From: SZUA-100 sp965248135
Lineage (GTDB): Bacteria > Pseudomonadota > Alphaproteobacteria > Rhizobiales > Rhizobiaceae
NCBI GenBank assembly: GCA_965248135.1
Contig: CBDFIN010000012.1
Span: 1,798,001-1,862,000, forward strand
Reading direction: 5' to 3'
DNA length: 64,000 bases
In this document: piece after piece, positions 50,420 through 59,046 of the stretch
Layout: each line of letters starts with the position of its first letter
Position numbering within the stretch: position 1 is the stretch's first letter
The notes under the pieces: generated by a model
Seen by the model: the letters and a program-made list of their open reading frames with translations, nothing else
Told to the model about the DNA's origin: nothing
The model's database searches: none
Position numbers and translations under genes: made by a program

Positions 50420-50497
50420 CTAGTGGTTCTTATGATTCCAACATTTGCCATAAGTACGAGCCGCTGGCGGATGCAAATGTTGGTACAGAACCACTAG
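50420..50497. repeat. Long palindromic unit with CTAGTGGTTCT ends, downstream of nirS
   Basis: Two nested perfect stems: outer arms CTAGTGGTTCT and AGAACCACTAG (11 pairs), inner arms CCAACATTTGC and GCAAATGTTGG (11 pairs), with a smaller dyad in the centre. The outer ends match those of the palindrome at 41005. It ends 16 bases before the nirS stop region. It looks like a mobile palindromic element rather than a simple terminator. Confidence 0.75.
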
Positions 50498-50513
50498 TTG
50501 GATATACCCGCCA

Positions 50514-52145
50514 TCAGGTGACGTGGTCGGTCCGGTTCTTGACGTTGAACTTGCCGGTTGGCGTGTAAAGTCCCTTGATGCGGGCTTTTTCTTCAAGCGT
50601 CTTGGAATCATAGACCACGATTTCGCCGTTCGGTTCTTTCGGGTCTGTGCGGTTCCACACCGATACCCAGAATTCACTGCCATCGGCATTAAATTCGGTG
50701 TGCAGCGCGATGTAACCCTCGGTTTCGGTCGGCACCAGTGTTTTGATCACCTTGCGGGTTTTCTTGTCGATCACCTGTATCGCCTGGCGCACCTCGGCGT
50801 CCGGGCTTTTCGGCTGATCAGCCACCACAATACCGGCATTGGGATGGGTACGGATAAACAGTCCCGGTCCGTCTGTTGGTACGGTGTAACATACCTTCCA
50901 GGCCTGATCGGGATGGCCTTCGGGATCATTGCCCCACGCGGTTACCGTTGCCGAACCGATATGGGTCGTGCCACCCACCGGACCACACTTTTCGTCGATC
51001 CAGTTAGCGCCAGGCCCTGGATGAGGCATTTTTGCAACATCGATAATGGCTTCCTTTTGCCAATCTTTGGAATCGACAATAACCATCTTGTTGGAGGCAT
51101 TGGCGGCAATCTGGAAATAGCGACCGGTCGGGTCGAAAAACCCGTCATGCAGATATTTTGCCGTGTCCATCTGAACGATTTTCAAATCATCGATGTTAGT
51201 GTAATCCACCTGCCACATCTGACCGAGTTCTTTCGCCGCAATCAGGAAGGAACTTTCGTTGGGCGTAGTGTAGATGGCGGCAACGCGTGATTCGTTGACG
51301 TATTCGCCATCGATATTGACCCCGCGGGTTGAAACCACCTTTTTGGGCTCCATCGTCATGGCATCGACAATCACCGCGTGGGGAGGCCAGTAGCCGCCGC
51401 CGATGACATATTTGCCATCACCGGAAACCGCCACGTCGCGTGCGTCATAGGCGATCTGGGTTTCGGCAACCAGCATCTTGTCCGGTGTTTGCCACAGGTC
51501 GATCTTGTTCATCTTGCCGTCCCGGCCCATTGAATACCAAAAACGGCCAGCATCTTTGACATAGTCGGTGGAGTGATGTTCAACGGCCTTGAGCACATGC
51601 ACTGCGTAGCCCGAATTGATGTGAGCGACGATTTCCTTGGTGTCGCCATCAACAATCGCCACCTTGCCCACATCGCGCTCGATAACAACGAAGAAATTTT
51701 CCCAGTTGCGGCCATGCAAAGGCTTGGTCGGATAATCTTTCGGATCAACATAGACCCTGGTCCGCGCTTTCATCATTGCCAGGGTCATTTCCGGCGGAAT
51801 GGGCGGTTCGATCTGAATATATTTGGCCAGCAGATCGATTGTTGCATCATCAAAGATATCGTTGAACGGGTTCATGCCGCCATCGGTACCTTCGGTGATG
51901 ATGCGGGCCAGTTTCTTGGTGCCCAGCTTCAACGTGTTTTCCGGTTCCAGATTCTTGCCGGTTGCCCCCTTGCGCAGCACACCGTGGCAGCCGGCGCAGC
52001 GTTGGAAGTACAGATTCTTGGCGGTATCAAACTCTTCTTTGCTTAACTTGGGTGCTTCGGCAAAGGCCATTCCGCCCATGCCGAACGACAGCGCGGTCCC
52101 GAAAGCCAATGCCACAGCATGGCCTTTCAGTAACATGTTCATCAT
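50514..52145 (-). CDS. nirS: Cytochrome cd1 nitrite reductase NirS
   Basis: A 543-residue periplasmic enzyme reducing nitrite to NO. AGAGGA precedes the ATG by about 7 bases. The signal peptide is residues 1-29 (ending MAFA). The cytochrome c domain has CAGCH (C50, C53, H54). From about residue 150 comes the eight-bladed d1 propeller (NFFVVIERDVGKVAIVDGDT, VEHHSTDYVKDAGRFWYSMG), including the active-site histidines in MPHPGPGANW and ALHTEFNADG, ending KFNVKNRTDHVT. The gene is divergent from norC with two FNR-type boxes between them, and it is followed by a hairpin and a long palindrome before the cupredoxin gene. Confidence 0.97.
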   Translation of the reverse strand: MMNMLLKGHAVALAFGTALSFGMGGMAFAEAPKLSKEEFDTAKNLYFQRCAGCHGVLRKGATGKNLEPENTLKLGTKKLARIITEGTDGGMNPFNDIFDDATIDLLAKYIQIEPPIPPEMTLAMMKARTRVYVDPKDYPTKPLHGRNWENFFVVIERDVGKVAIVDGDTKEIVAHINSGYAVHVLKAVEHHSTDYVKDAGRFWYSMGRDGKMNKIDLWQTPDKMLVAETQIAYDARDVAVSGDGKYVIGGGYWPPHAVIVDAMTMEPKKVVSTRGVNIDGEYVNESRVAAIYTTPNESSFLIAAKELGQMWQVDYTNIDDLKIVQMDTAKYLHDGFFDPTGRYFQIAANASNKMVIVDSKDWQKEAIIDVAKMPHPGPGANWIDEKCGPVGGTTHIGSATVTAWGNDPEGHPDQAWKVCYTVPTDGPGLFIRTHPNAGIVVADQPKSPDAEVRQAIQVIDKKTRKVIKTLVPTETEGYIALHTEFNADGSEFWVSVWNRTDPKEPNGEIVVYDSKTLEEKARIKGLYTPTGKFNVKNRTDHVT

Positions 52146-52219
52146 CTCACAGTCCTCTCAAATTTCGCGGGTGAGGGTTGTCACGAGAGTATTGTTATGG
52201 GCTCGCCAATGCTGCCACC

Positions 52220-52233
52220 TTGACTTTAGTTAA
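52220..52233. promoter_or_regulatory. FNR/NNR-type box, nirS side
   Basis: TTGACTTTAGTTAA fits the FNR pattern with one mismatch. It lies about 75 bases upstream of the nirS ATG, well placed to drive nirS. Confidence 0.65.
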
Positions 52234-52258
52234 GTCCATCCACACCAGTCCGCTGGGC

Positions 52259-52272
52259 TTGACAAAAGTCAA
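52259..52272. promoter_or_regulatory. FNR/NNR-type box, norC side
   Basis: TTGACAAAAGTCAA is a perfect TTGAC-N4-GTCAA palindrome about 63 bases before the norC ATG. An NO- or oxygen-responsive Crp/Fnr regulator (NNR, DNR or FnrL type) is the expected activator. Confidence 0.75.
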
Positions 52273-52334
52273 GGCAGCAGCGATCCGCCATTTCTATGGT
52301 CACACACCGGTAATCAACTGAAGGGGTGCTGGCA

Positions 52335-52778
52335 ATGCATACCAAATCTGCAGCCCGCAATATTTTCTATGGCGGGTCACTGTTTTTTCTGCTGATATTT
52401 TTTGGACTGACGGCCCATAGCCATTTCTATGTCATCAACACTTCCACCAACCAGGAAACGCTGACCGAAGCGGTGGCCCATGGCAAGAAGATATGGGAGG
52501 ACAAATCCTGCATCAACTGCCACACGATTTTGGGCGAGGGTGCCTATTATGCACCTGAGCTAGGCAATGTCTTTGTCCGTTATGGCGGCAAGGACGATGC
52601 GGAAGGCGCCAAACAGGCAATCAAGGAATGGATGAAAGCCCAGCCGACGGGCGTCGAAGGCCGCCGGCAGATGCCGCAGTTCAACCTGTCCGACAAAGAA
52701 CTCGATGACGTGGCCGAATTCCTTCAATGGGTCAGCACTATCGATACCAATAACTGGCCGCCGAATGATGCCGGCTAA
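52335..52778 (+). CDS. norC: NorC, cytochrome c subunit of nitric oxide reductase
   Basis: A 147-residue membrane-anchored cytochrome c. The ATG at 52335 has AAGGGG nine bases upstream; a GTG three codons earlier is less likely. One transmembrane helix (about residues 9-28, NIFYGGSLFFLLIFFGLTAH) holds a periplasmic domain with heme motif CINCH (C59, C62, H63) and the conserved TILGEGAYYAPELGNV. The axial Met is probably in GRRQMPQFNL. It feeds electrons to NorB for reduction of NO to N2O. norB starts 12 bases later. Confidence 0.96.
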   Translation: MHTKSAARNIFYGGSLFFLLIFFGLTAHSHFYVINTSTNQETLTEAVAHGKKIWEDKSCINCHTILGEGAYYAPELGNVFVRYGGKDDAEGAKQAIKEWMKAQPTGVEGRRQMPQFNLSDKELDDVAEFLQWVSTIDTNNWPPNDAG

Positions 52779-52790
52779 GGAGATTCAGTT

Positions 52791-54155
52791 ATGAAATATC
52801 AATCGCAAAAGATTGCACTTGCATATTTTGCAGTGGCAATGGGGCTGTTCGCCATTCAGGTTCTGGGTGGTCTTCTGGCGGGCTTCATCTATATCGCACC
52901 GAACTTTTTGTCCGATCTGCTGCCGTTCAGTGTGGTGCGTATGCTGCACACCAACGCACTGGTGGTGTGGTTGCTGCTGGGCTTTTTCGGTGCGGCATAT
53001 TTCTTGATCCCCGAAGAGGCGGAACGCGAAATCCATTCCCCGATGATTGCCTATCTGCAATTGCTGCTGCTGGTGGTCGGCACCCTCGGCGCGGTGATCA
53101 CCTATGTCTTCAACCTGTTTGAAGGCAATTTTCTGCTTGGTCTGCAGGGCCGGGAATTCCTTGAGCAGCCGCTTTGGGTCAAGCTCGGCATCATCGTGGC
53201 GGCACTGATGTTCCTCTACAATATCACCATGACCGTGCTGAAGGGTCGCAAAACGGCAATTACCAATGTCATGTTACTCGGCCTTTGGGGCATCGCCATC
53301 TTCTTCCTGTTCAGCCTTTACGTGCCGGCCAATCTGGCGCTCGACAAGATGTACTGGTGGTACGTTGTCCATCTGTGGGTCGAGGGCGTGTGGGAACTGG
53401 TAATGGCGTCAATCCTCGCCTTCATGATGTTGAAACTGACCGGTATTGACCGCGAGGTCGTAGAAAAGTGGATTTACGTGATTGTCGCCCTGTCGCTGTT
53501 TTCCGGCGTGCTTGGCACCGGTCACCACTATTACTGGATCGGCACACCGAAATACTGGACCTGGATCGGTTCGATCTTCTCGGCCATGGAGGTCATACCC
53601 TTTTTCGCCATGGTGCTGTTCTCGTTTACCATGGTGTGGAAGGGCGGACGCGACCACCCCAACAAGGCCGCTGTCATGTGGGCACTTGGGGCGGCGGTTA
53701 TGGCCTTCTTCGGCGCCGGTGTCTGGGGCTTCATGCACACGCTGCATGGCGTCAACTACTATTCCCACGGCACCCAGGTTACGGCTGCCCATGGTCACTT
53801 GGCCTTCTTCGGTGCCTATGTGTCGATCAATCTGGCGATCATCACCTATTCCATGCCGTATTTGTTGAAGCGTGAACCTTATAATCAGGTGCTGAACATG
53901 GTCAGCTTCTGGGTGATGAATTCCTCAATGGCCTTCATGACCTTTGTACTGACCTTTGCCGGCGCGATCCAGACCCACTTGCAACGGGTCAATGGTGAAG
54001 CCTATATGGATGTGCAGGAGCAACTTCATCTGTTCTACCTGATGCGGTTTGGTGCGGGTGCGGTGTTTGTCATCGGCGCACTGATATTCATCTATGCGAT
54101 CTTTGTGCCGCGCAAGGAACTGATAGAGGCAGCGGTTGCGGCCCCGGCCGAATAA
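52791..54155 (+). CDS. norB: NorB, catalytic subunit of nitric oxide reductase
   Basis: A 454-residue membrane protein with twelve predicted helices, of the heme-copper oxidase superfamily. The metal ligands are in MLHTNALVVW (low-spin heme His), VVHLWVEGVWE (FeB His and the conserved Glu) and GTGHHYYWIGTP (FeB histidines), with AAHGHLAFFGAYV carrying the two heme histidines. It reduces 2 NO to N2O at a heme b3/non-heme iron site. It lacks the quinol-oxidising N-terminal extension of qNor, so it works with NorC. Genes norQ and norD follow directly. Confidence 0.97.
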   Translation: MKYQSQKIALAYFAVAMGLFAIQVLGGLLAGFIYIAPNFLSDLLPFSVVRMLHTNALVVWLLLGFFGAAYFLIPEEAEREIHSPMIAYLQLLLLVVGTLGAVITYVFNLFEGNFLLGLQGREFLEQPLWVKLGIIVAALMFLYNITMTVLKGRKTAITNVMLLGLWGIAIFFLFSLYVPANLALDKMYWWYVVHLWVEGVWELVMASILAFMMLKLTGIDREVVEKWIYVIVALSLFSGVLGTGHHYYWIGTPKYWTWIGSIFSAMEVIPFFAMVLFSFTMVWKGGRDHPNKAAVMWALGAAVMAFFGAGVWGFMHTLHGVNYYSHGTQVTAAHGHLAFFGAYVSINLAIITYSMPYLLKREPYNQVLNMVSFWVMNSSMAFMTFVLTFAGAIQTHLQRVNGEAYMDVQEQLHLFYLMRFGAGAVFVIGALIFIYAIFVPRKELIEAAVAAPAE

Positions 54156-54171
54156 CAAATAGGATTAATCT

Positions 54172-54978
54172 ATGCTGGCGAAAACCAGACCAGAAAACTC
54201 GAAGATTGTCCCTTATTACCTTCCCTCCGGTGACGAGTGCACAATCTTCGAGCGGGCCTTTCAGCTTAAGCTACCACTTTTGCTGAAGGGTCCAACTGGT
54301 TGCGGCAAAACCCGGTTTGTCAGCCACATGGCGGCACAACTGGGTCTGCCGCTTAATACTGTTTCCTGCCACGACGACCTGGCGGCGGCAGATTTGACCG
54401 GCCGATATCTGCTGCATGGCGGAGAAACCGTGTGGGCCGATGGGCCATTGACCGCCTCGGTGCGCCATGGCGGCATCTGCTATCTCGATGAGGTAGTCGA
54501 GGCCCGCAAGGATGTCACAGTGGTGATCCATCCGCTGACCGATGACCGGCGCATATTGCCGCTCGACCGCACTGCCGAAATTCTTGAGGCGCCCGACAAT
54601 TTCATGTTGGTTGTCTCCTATAATCCCGGCTACCAGAACATTCTAAAATCGCTGAAACAAAGCACCAGGCAACGGTTTTTGGCACTGGATTTCGACTTCC
54701 CCAAACCGGTGGCCGAGACCGAAATCGTTGCAACGGAAAGCGGGCTCAACGAGGACAAGTGCGCCTTGCTGGTGCGTCTTGCCGGCCAGCTACGCCGGCT
54801 AAAGGGCCAGGATCTTGAAGAGGGTGTCTCCACCCGACTTTTGGTCTATTGCGCATCACTGATCGCCGACGGGCTGAGCATGGACCGGGCGATCGACGTG
54901 GCGCTGATTGAGCCGCTTGCCGATGATGGCGACATCAAAACTTCCTTACGCGATATCGTCGAAGCCGTTTGTGGCTGA
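54172..54978 (+). CDS. norQ: NorQ, MoxR-type AAA+ ATPase for nitric oxide reductase assembly
   Basis: A 268-residue AAA+ protein. Walker A is GPTGCGKT (about residues 40-47), Walker B is GGICYLDEVVEARKD near residue 103, sensor 1 is in MLVVSYNPGYQ near 148, and the arginine finger is probably in STRQRFLALDF. NorQ and NorD form a chelatase-like pair that inserts the non-heme iron into NorB. It is cytoplasmic. The stop lies one base before the norD start, so they are translated together. Confidence 0.95.
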   Translation: MLAKTRPENSKIVPYYLPSGDECTIFERAFQLKLPLLLKGPTGCGKTRFVSHMAAQLGLPLNTVSCHDDLAAADLTGRYLLHGGETVWADGPLTASVRHGGICYLDEVVEARKDVTVVIHPLTDDRRILPLDRTAEILEAPDNFMLVVSYNPGYQNILKSLKQSTRQRFLALDFDFPKPVAETEIVATESGLNEDKCALLVRLAGQLRRLKGQDLEEGVSTRLLVYCASLIADGLSMDRAIDVALIEPLADDGDIKTSLRDIVEAVCG

Positions 54979-54979
54979 T

Positions 54980-56929
54980 ATGAGCAGATTTGCCGATCTG
55001 TTTGAACCGGAAGAACTGGTCGGCGCCCTGTGGCACCGGGCGGTCGCCGATTTCGGTCGCGAGACGCACTATCGCGATGCCCAGGTTCACCTTGCTAAGA
55101 TGCGGCGGCGGCTTGAAATATTCTTCCGTGGCCTTGGTGGCGCTCACGGTGTTGAAATCAGGGCGATCCCACCGCAAACGGTCAATTATCGCAAAAGGCT
55201 GCTGGCGCGAATTGGCCATGCTTCAAGCGAGGTTACCCGGGCGCGGTTTGACGGTGACCACCTGTTTTTACCGGATATAATCGACCTTCTACCCACAAGC
55301 GCTGAAAACGAAATGCTCTATAAGTGGCTTGCCGCGTGGGCGGCACAGAGCGGTGACGCGCCATCAAAGATTGGCCAGGATCCGTTTGGAAATGATATCC
55401 GGTATTTGCGCCATGCGGTGATGGTCTGCCGCAAGATAATCAACCGTTTTCCCGGGGTAGGCAAAATTTACAACAGTCTGTTACCGTCGATTTTGGCCAA
55501 TCGCCCGGATCGCCGCTTGCCGGCTGACGAACAGGCAATCGAGGCTTGTATTCGCGCCATACTTTCCAACAACGAGCCCGATGTGATGGCAATGCCGGTA
55601 TGGCACGCTATTCACGACCCGAACAGCGATCTTGGCATTTTTGCGGCAAAATCCGGTTACCGGACCTTTTTGCCGTTGATCTTGTGGGGTGAGATCGAAC
55701 CATCCAAAACGAATACACCGGTCGAAAGACAGTTGCCGGAGGCCGGTTCGGCTGATGCGGCTGACGAGCAGGAGGAAGAAAAAACCCGCAAGGCGAAGCG
55801 CGAAAAATCTGATCAGATTGAACGCAATGATTCGCTCATTCTGCACCGCTTTGAATCGATCCTTTCCTGGTCGGAAATGATGAATATCAATCGCGGCATC
55901 GAGGATGAAGAGGAAGAGGAGGCAAGAAAGGCCGCCGACAGTCAGGATGAACTGGGGCTGGCCAACATCGCCCGCAAACCGGCAACACGGCTGAAATTCG
56001 ATCTCGATCTGGCACCGGAGGATGTGGTGCATGAGCGCCTTGCGGCGAAACATACCTATCCGGAATGGGATTACCGTAAAAATACCTACCATCCTGCCCA
56101 TTGCCGGGTTCTTGCCAGAACCGCAGATGAACTTGAGCAGGACACCCAATGGCAGCCCGACCGCGAGGCGCGCAAACGCATTCGGGCGGTTAAGCGGCAG
56201 TTTGAAGCGCTGAGACCAAGACGCGAAAAACTGATGCGGCAGGTCGACGGCGAGGAAATCGACATGGACGCGCTCATTCGTTCGCGTTGCGATCTTGCCG
56301 CATCGGGCCAGGCATCAAACCGGGTATTTTCCTCGATGCGTAATGCGGCACGCGACCTTGGTGTTGCGGTTTTAATCGATACGTCGCGCTCTTCCGAAAG
56401 CTGGATTGATGGCCGGCAGGTGATCGAGATATCGAAGGAGGCATTGATCGCCCTGGCGCTTGGCCTTGCTGCCTGCGGCGACGATAATGCTATTTACAGT
56501 TTTTCTTCCTTGCGGCGCGACCGGGTCAATGTCTCGACCGTCAAGGCGTTCGCCGAACCGCTGGGGCCGCCGGTATTTTCAAGGATAGGCGCCTTGAAGC
56601 CAGGCTTCTACACCAGACTTGGCGCCGCCATGCGCCATGTCACCACGGTGCTTGCCGCAGCGGCCAATGGAAAAAAACTGCTGCTGGTGCTTTCCGATGG
56701 CAAACCCAACGATCTCGACCATTACGAAGGCCGTTATGGCGTCGAAGATACGGCCCGGGCGGTGCGTGAGGCGCGGCAGGCAGGTATCGCGGTGTTCGGC
56801 ATCACTATCGACAAGAAAGCGCAAAGCTACTTTCCCTTTATATTCGGTCAAGGCGCCTATTCGATTGCCGGTCACGCCAATGATCTGACCCGCGCCTTGC
56901 CGCTGATGTACCGGCATCTGGTTGCATGA
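54980..56929 (+). CDS. norD: NorD, von Willebrand A-domain partner of NorQ
   Basis: A 649-residue cytoplasmic protein. The start at 54980, one base after the norQ stop, gives SRFADLFEPEELVG; longer in-frame extensions run back into norQ. The N-terminal ~400 residues are helical, with a charged Glu/Lys-rich stretch at about 255-290. The C-terminal VWA domain (about residues 450-640) has the MIDAS motif DTSRS in AVLIDTSRSSESW and the later metal Thr/Asp in LLVLSDGKPNDLDHYEG. With NorQ it activates cNor by iron insertion. It ends the norCBQD operon. Confidence 0.94.
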   Translation: MSRFADLFEPEELVGALWHRAVADFGRETHYRDAQVHLAKMRRRLEIFFRGLGGAHGVEIRAIPPQTVNYRKRLLARIGHASSEVTRARFDGDHLFLPDIIDLLPTSAENEMLYKWLAAWAAQSGDAPSKIGQDPFGNDIRYLRHAVMVCRKIINRFPGVGKIYNSLLPSILANRPDRRLPADEQAIEACIRAILSNNEPDVMAMPVWHAIHDPNSDLGIFAAKSGYRTFLPLILWGEIEPSKTNTPVERQLPEAGSADAADEQEEEKTRKAKREKSDQIERNDSLILHRFESILSWSEMMNINRGIEDEEEEEARKAADSQDELGLANIARKPATRLKFDLDLAPEDVVHERLAAKHTYPEWDYRKNTYHPAHCRVLARTADELEQDTQWQPDREARKRIRAVKRQFEALRPRREKLMRQVDGEEIDMDALIRSRCDLAASGQASNRVFSSMRNAARDLGVAVLIDTSRSSESWIDGRQVIEISKEALIALALGLAACGDDNAIYSFSSLRRDRVNVSTVKAFAEPLGPPVFSRIGALKPGFYTRLGAAMRHVTTVLAAAANGKKLLLVLSDGKPNDLDHYEGRYGVEDTARAVREARQAGIAVFGITIDKKAQSYFPFIFGQGAYSIAGHANDLTRALPLMYRHLVA

Positions 56930-57237
56930 ATTATTCAAGACGCAGTTGACCTCGATTTACCAATAAAAACCTGCGTCATTGGCCCCGGCCAACCTTGAGC
57001 CACAAGTCCCAATTGTTCTGCGTGAGGTCCGCCGATCAAGTCGGCGGATGACGATGGCGTAGATTGATCTTTGTTGCAGTTGGCATTATTGAAAATGAGA
57101 AAATGCCGAGCCGTTTTCCGGCATTTTTTATTGAATTCGATTTGGCCTACCTATTACGTTTGTGCCCATCTCCCCCTTGTGGGGAGACAAATGTGGATCG
57201 CGAGAACCCATTAAAGCGCGAAATGTCGTAAATCGCG
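56930..57237. other. Intergenic region downstream of norD with three hairpins
   Basis: No gene is seen. It holds TCCGCCGA/TCGGCGGA (57028-57048), the terminator at 57101-57132, and CTCCCC/GGGGAG (57170-57186). The first and last look like common intergenic palindromes of rhizobial-type genomes rather than terminators, since no T-tract follows. Confidence 0.5.
57101..57132 (+). terminator. Rho-independent terminator after norCBQD
   Basis: Arms AAATGCCG and CGGCATTT with a ten-base loop, running into TTTTTATT on the plus strand. It is 170 bases past the norD stop, the first good terminator for the nor operon. Confidence 0.7.
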
Positions 57238-57648
57238 TCACACCGCCTGCTGATTTTTCCAGGCCCTGTGGGCAATAAAAGCAATCACCAGCCATACGGC
57301 ACTTCTAAGCGTCATGGCTGCCACGGTGCGCGTCTCATAGGCACCACCGCCGATAATGTGAACTATCAAAGCCACAAAGACCAAAACAGTCGCAAGCGCA
57401 ATCAGTGCCGCAAGACGAACCGCCCAGCCCCGCCACAACAACAATCCGGCACCAGCGACAATATAGGCAAAGCCGGCGAGAAAATTGAACCACAACACAA
57501 ATGGTACGATATTTCCTGCTCCAGCGCGCGCTTCACCACCGGAAAATAGAACCATGCCGCCGGAAGTGACGGTCAATGCGCCAAAGATTATGGCGAACAT
57601 TGCTGCCAAAGTGATGCTCATCGGTCTGTTTGATGTGAGTATTTTCAT
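57238..57648 (-). CDS. Four-helix membrane protein, unknown function
   Basis: A 136-residue protein with four hydrophobic helices (about residues 12-34, 48-70, 75-98 and 110-128), short loops and a glycine/alanine-rich first loop (GGEARAGAGNIVPF). The layout suggests a DoxX-like or small integral membrane family, but I do not recognise it firmly. It is convergent with norD and 120 bases downstream of the sensor kinase gene on the same strand. Nothing in the sequence links it to denitrification beyond location. Confidence 0.72.
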   Translation of the reverse strand: MKILTSNRPMSITLAAMFAIIFGALTVTSGGMVLFSGGEARAGAGNIVPFVLWFNFLAGFAYIVAGAGLLLWRGWAVRLAALIALATVLVFVALIVHIIGGGAYETRTVAAMTLRSAVWLVIAFIAHRAWKNQQAV

Positions 57649-57768
57649 TTGCGGCTCTTACACCAAAGAAACTTGATATTACACCGTCGCCTGTCAAAAG
57701 CGTAAAAATCAATCACCGTTAGTATTTCTTCAATCTTTGCCATCATTTCAATTCCCTCAGTAACGATG

Positions 57769-59046
57769 TCAAGCGGTCCCGGCACCAACCGGCAGACTGA
57801 CCCGCACACCAAAGCGGCCGGACTGCGGTTCATCAAAAAACGTCACATCGCCGCCATGGCTTTCGGCTATCTGGTTGACCAGCGCCAGCCCCAGCCCCGA
57901 ACCCTTGACATCCTGGCGGCCCGGCAACCGGTAAAATGGCGCTAGAACTTTTTCACGTTCCGCCTCAGGAATGCCCGGACCATGATCAAGCACTGACAGC
58001 ACCGCCCGGCCGTTTTCACACGACAACTGCACTTCAATTGGCGGTTTGCCGTGTCTTTTAGCGTTGATCATAAGGTTGCGCACCAGGCGCTGCAGCAAAC
58101 GCAGATTGCCGCTAATCTCGACCGGTTCGCCGGCCAAAACACTGTCTTCGTAATGGGCGCATTCTTCGGCGACAATAGCCAGAAGGTCGAGCTCTTCGTG
58201 CGGCGCGCTTTCGGTGTCGGCATCCAGCCGGCTCATCAGCAAAATTTCATCGATCAGCTCGTCGAGCTCACCGATATCCTGTTCCAGCGCCCTTCGCCGT
58301 TCGTCGTCGTTCCTGCCCTTGATCAGATCAATACCGAGACGAATGCGCGAAAGCGGCGTGCGCAATTCATGGCTGGCATGGGCAAGCAATTGCCGGTGGG
58401 CGCCCATCAGTTTTTCGATTCTCTCCGCCGCATGGTTGAAACTTGCCGCCAGTCTGCCGATTTCGTCCTTGCCTTCCACCTTTACCCTTGCCGAAAAATC
58501 ACCGCCGCCAATCTGCTTGACCCCCTGCTGCAGCCTTTCCAGCCGGCCGGTCAGTCGCCGCACCAGCGGATAGGCAATAACAGCGATCAGCAGGGCAATC
58601 ATGGCAACATAAACCAGCGGACCGGCAATACCGCGTGATCTGTGGTTGGTTACCCCGGCAATGAGCCAACGCTGGTCAGGCAGTCTAATCTGCCATGACG
58701 GCGGGCCGAAGCCGCCAATCCGCCCGCCCTGTGTCTTGGTTTTGGAAGGCAAGGGCAATTGACCGCCCCAACTGGCAATTAATTGAAAGTCGCGATCATA
58801 GAGCGCGATATCGATCTTCATCATCTTTGAAAGTTGACGAATGGCACGCTGTTGCTCGATTGCCGGCGCTTCTAAAGCGGCAAGTGAACCGGCGGCAAGC
58901 GTGCCGGCTATTTCCAGGCCATCGCGCTCCATCCGGTCACGGCCGGCAAATTGCCAAAACAACCCGGTAACGACCACCACCGCCACCAGGCTGGCGATGA
59001 TAGTCAGATAAATCTGGACAAAAAGCCGCCGCATCAAAACGCTCAA
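57769..59046 (-). CDS. Sensor histidine kinase (CpxA/EnvZ-like)
   Basis: A 425-residue membrane kinase. Transmembrane helices lie at about residues 9-33 and 141-161 and flank a short periplasmic sensor (RQLSKMMKIDIALYDRDFQL). HAMP is at about 162-215, the dimerisation/phosphoacceptor site at LLAHASHELRTPLSRIR with H226, and the catalytic ATPase has the N box LVRNLMINAKRHG, DHGPGIPEAER and GSGLGLALVNQI. It phosphorylates the adjacent OmpR-type regulator, whose stop overlaps its ATG by four bases. With the Spy-like gene upstream it forms a Cpx-like envelope-stress set. The signal it senses is unknown. Confidence 0.92.
   Translation of the reverse strand: MSVLMRRLFVQIYLTIIASLVAVVVVTGLFWQFAGRDRMERDGLEIAGTLAAGSLAALEAPAIEQQRAIRQLSKMMKIDIALYDRDFQLIASWGGQLPLPSKTKTQGGRIGGFGPPSWQIRLPDQRWLIAGVTNHRSRGIAGPLVYVAMIALLIAVIAYPLVRRLTGRLERLQQGVKQIGGGDFSARVKVEGKDEIGRLAASFNHAAERIEKLMGAHRQLLAHASHELRTPLSRIRLGIDLIKGRNDDERRRALEQDIGELDELIDEILLMSRLDADTESAPHEELDLLAIVAEECAHYEDSVLAGEPVEISGNLRLLQRLVRNLMINAKRHGKPPIEVQLSCENGRAVLSVLDHGPGIPEAEREKVLAPFYRLPGRQDVKGSGLGLALVNQIAESHGGDVTFFDEPQSGRFGVRVSLPVGAGTA

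Noticed and set aside
53409..53798. Frames opposite norB and other long antisense frames in nir/nor genes
   Set aside because: They are shadows of strongly supported genes on the other strand with no independent signals.
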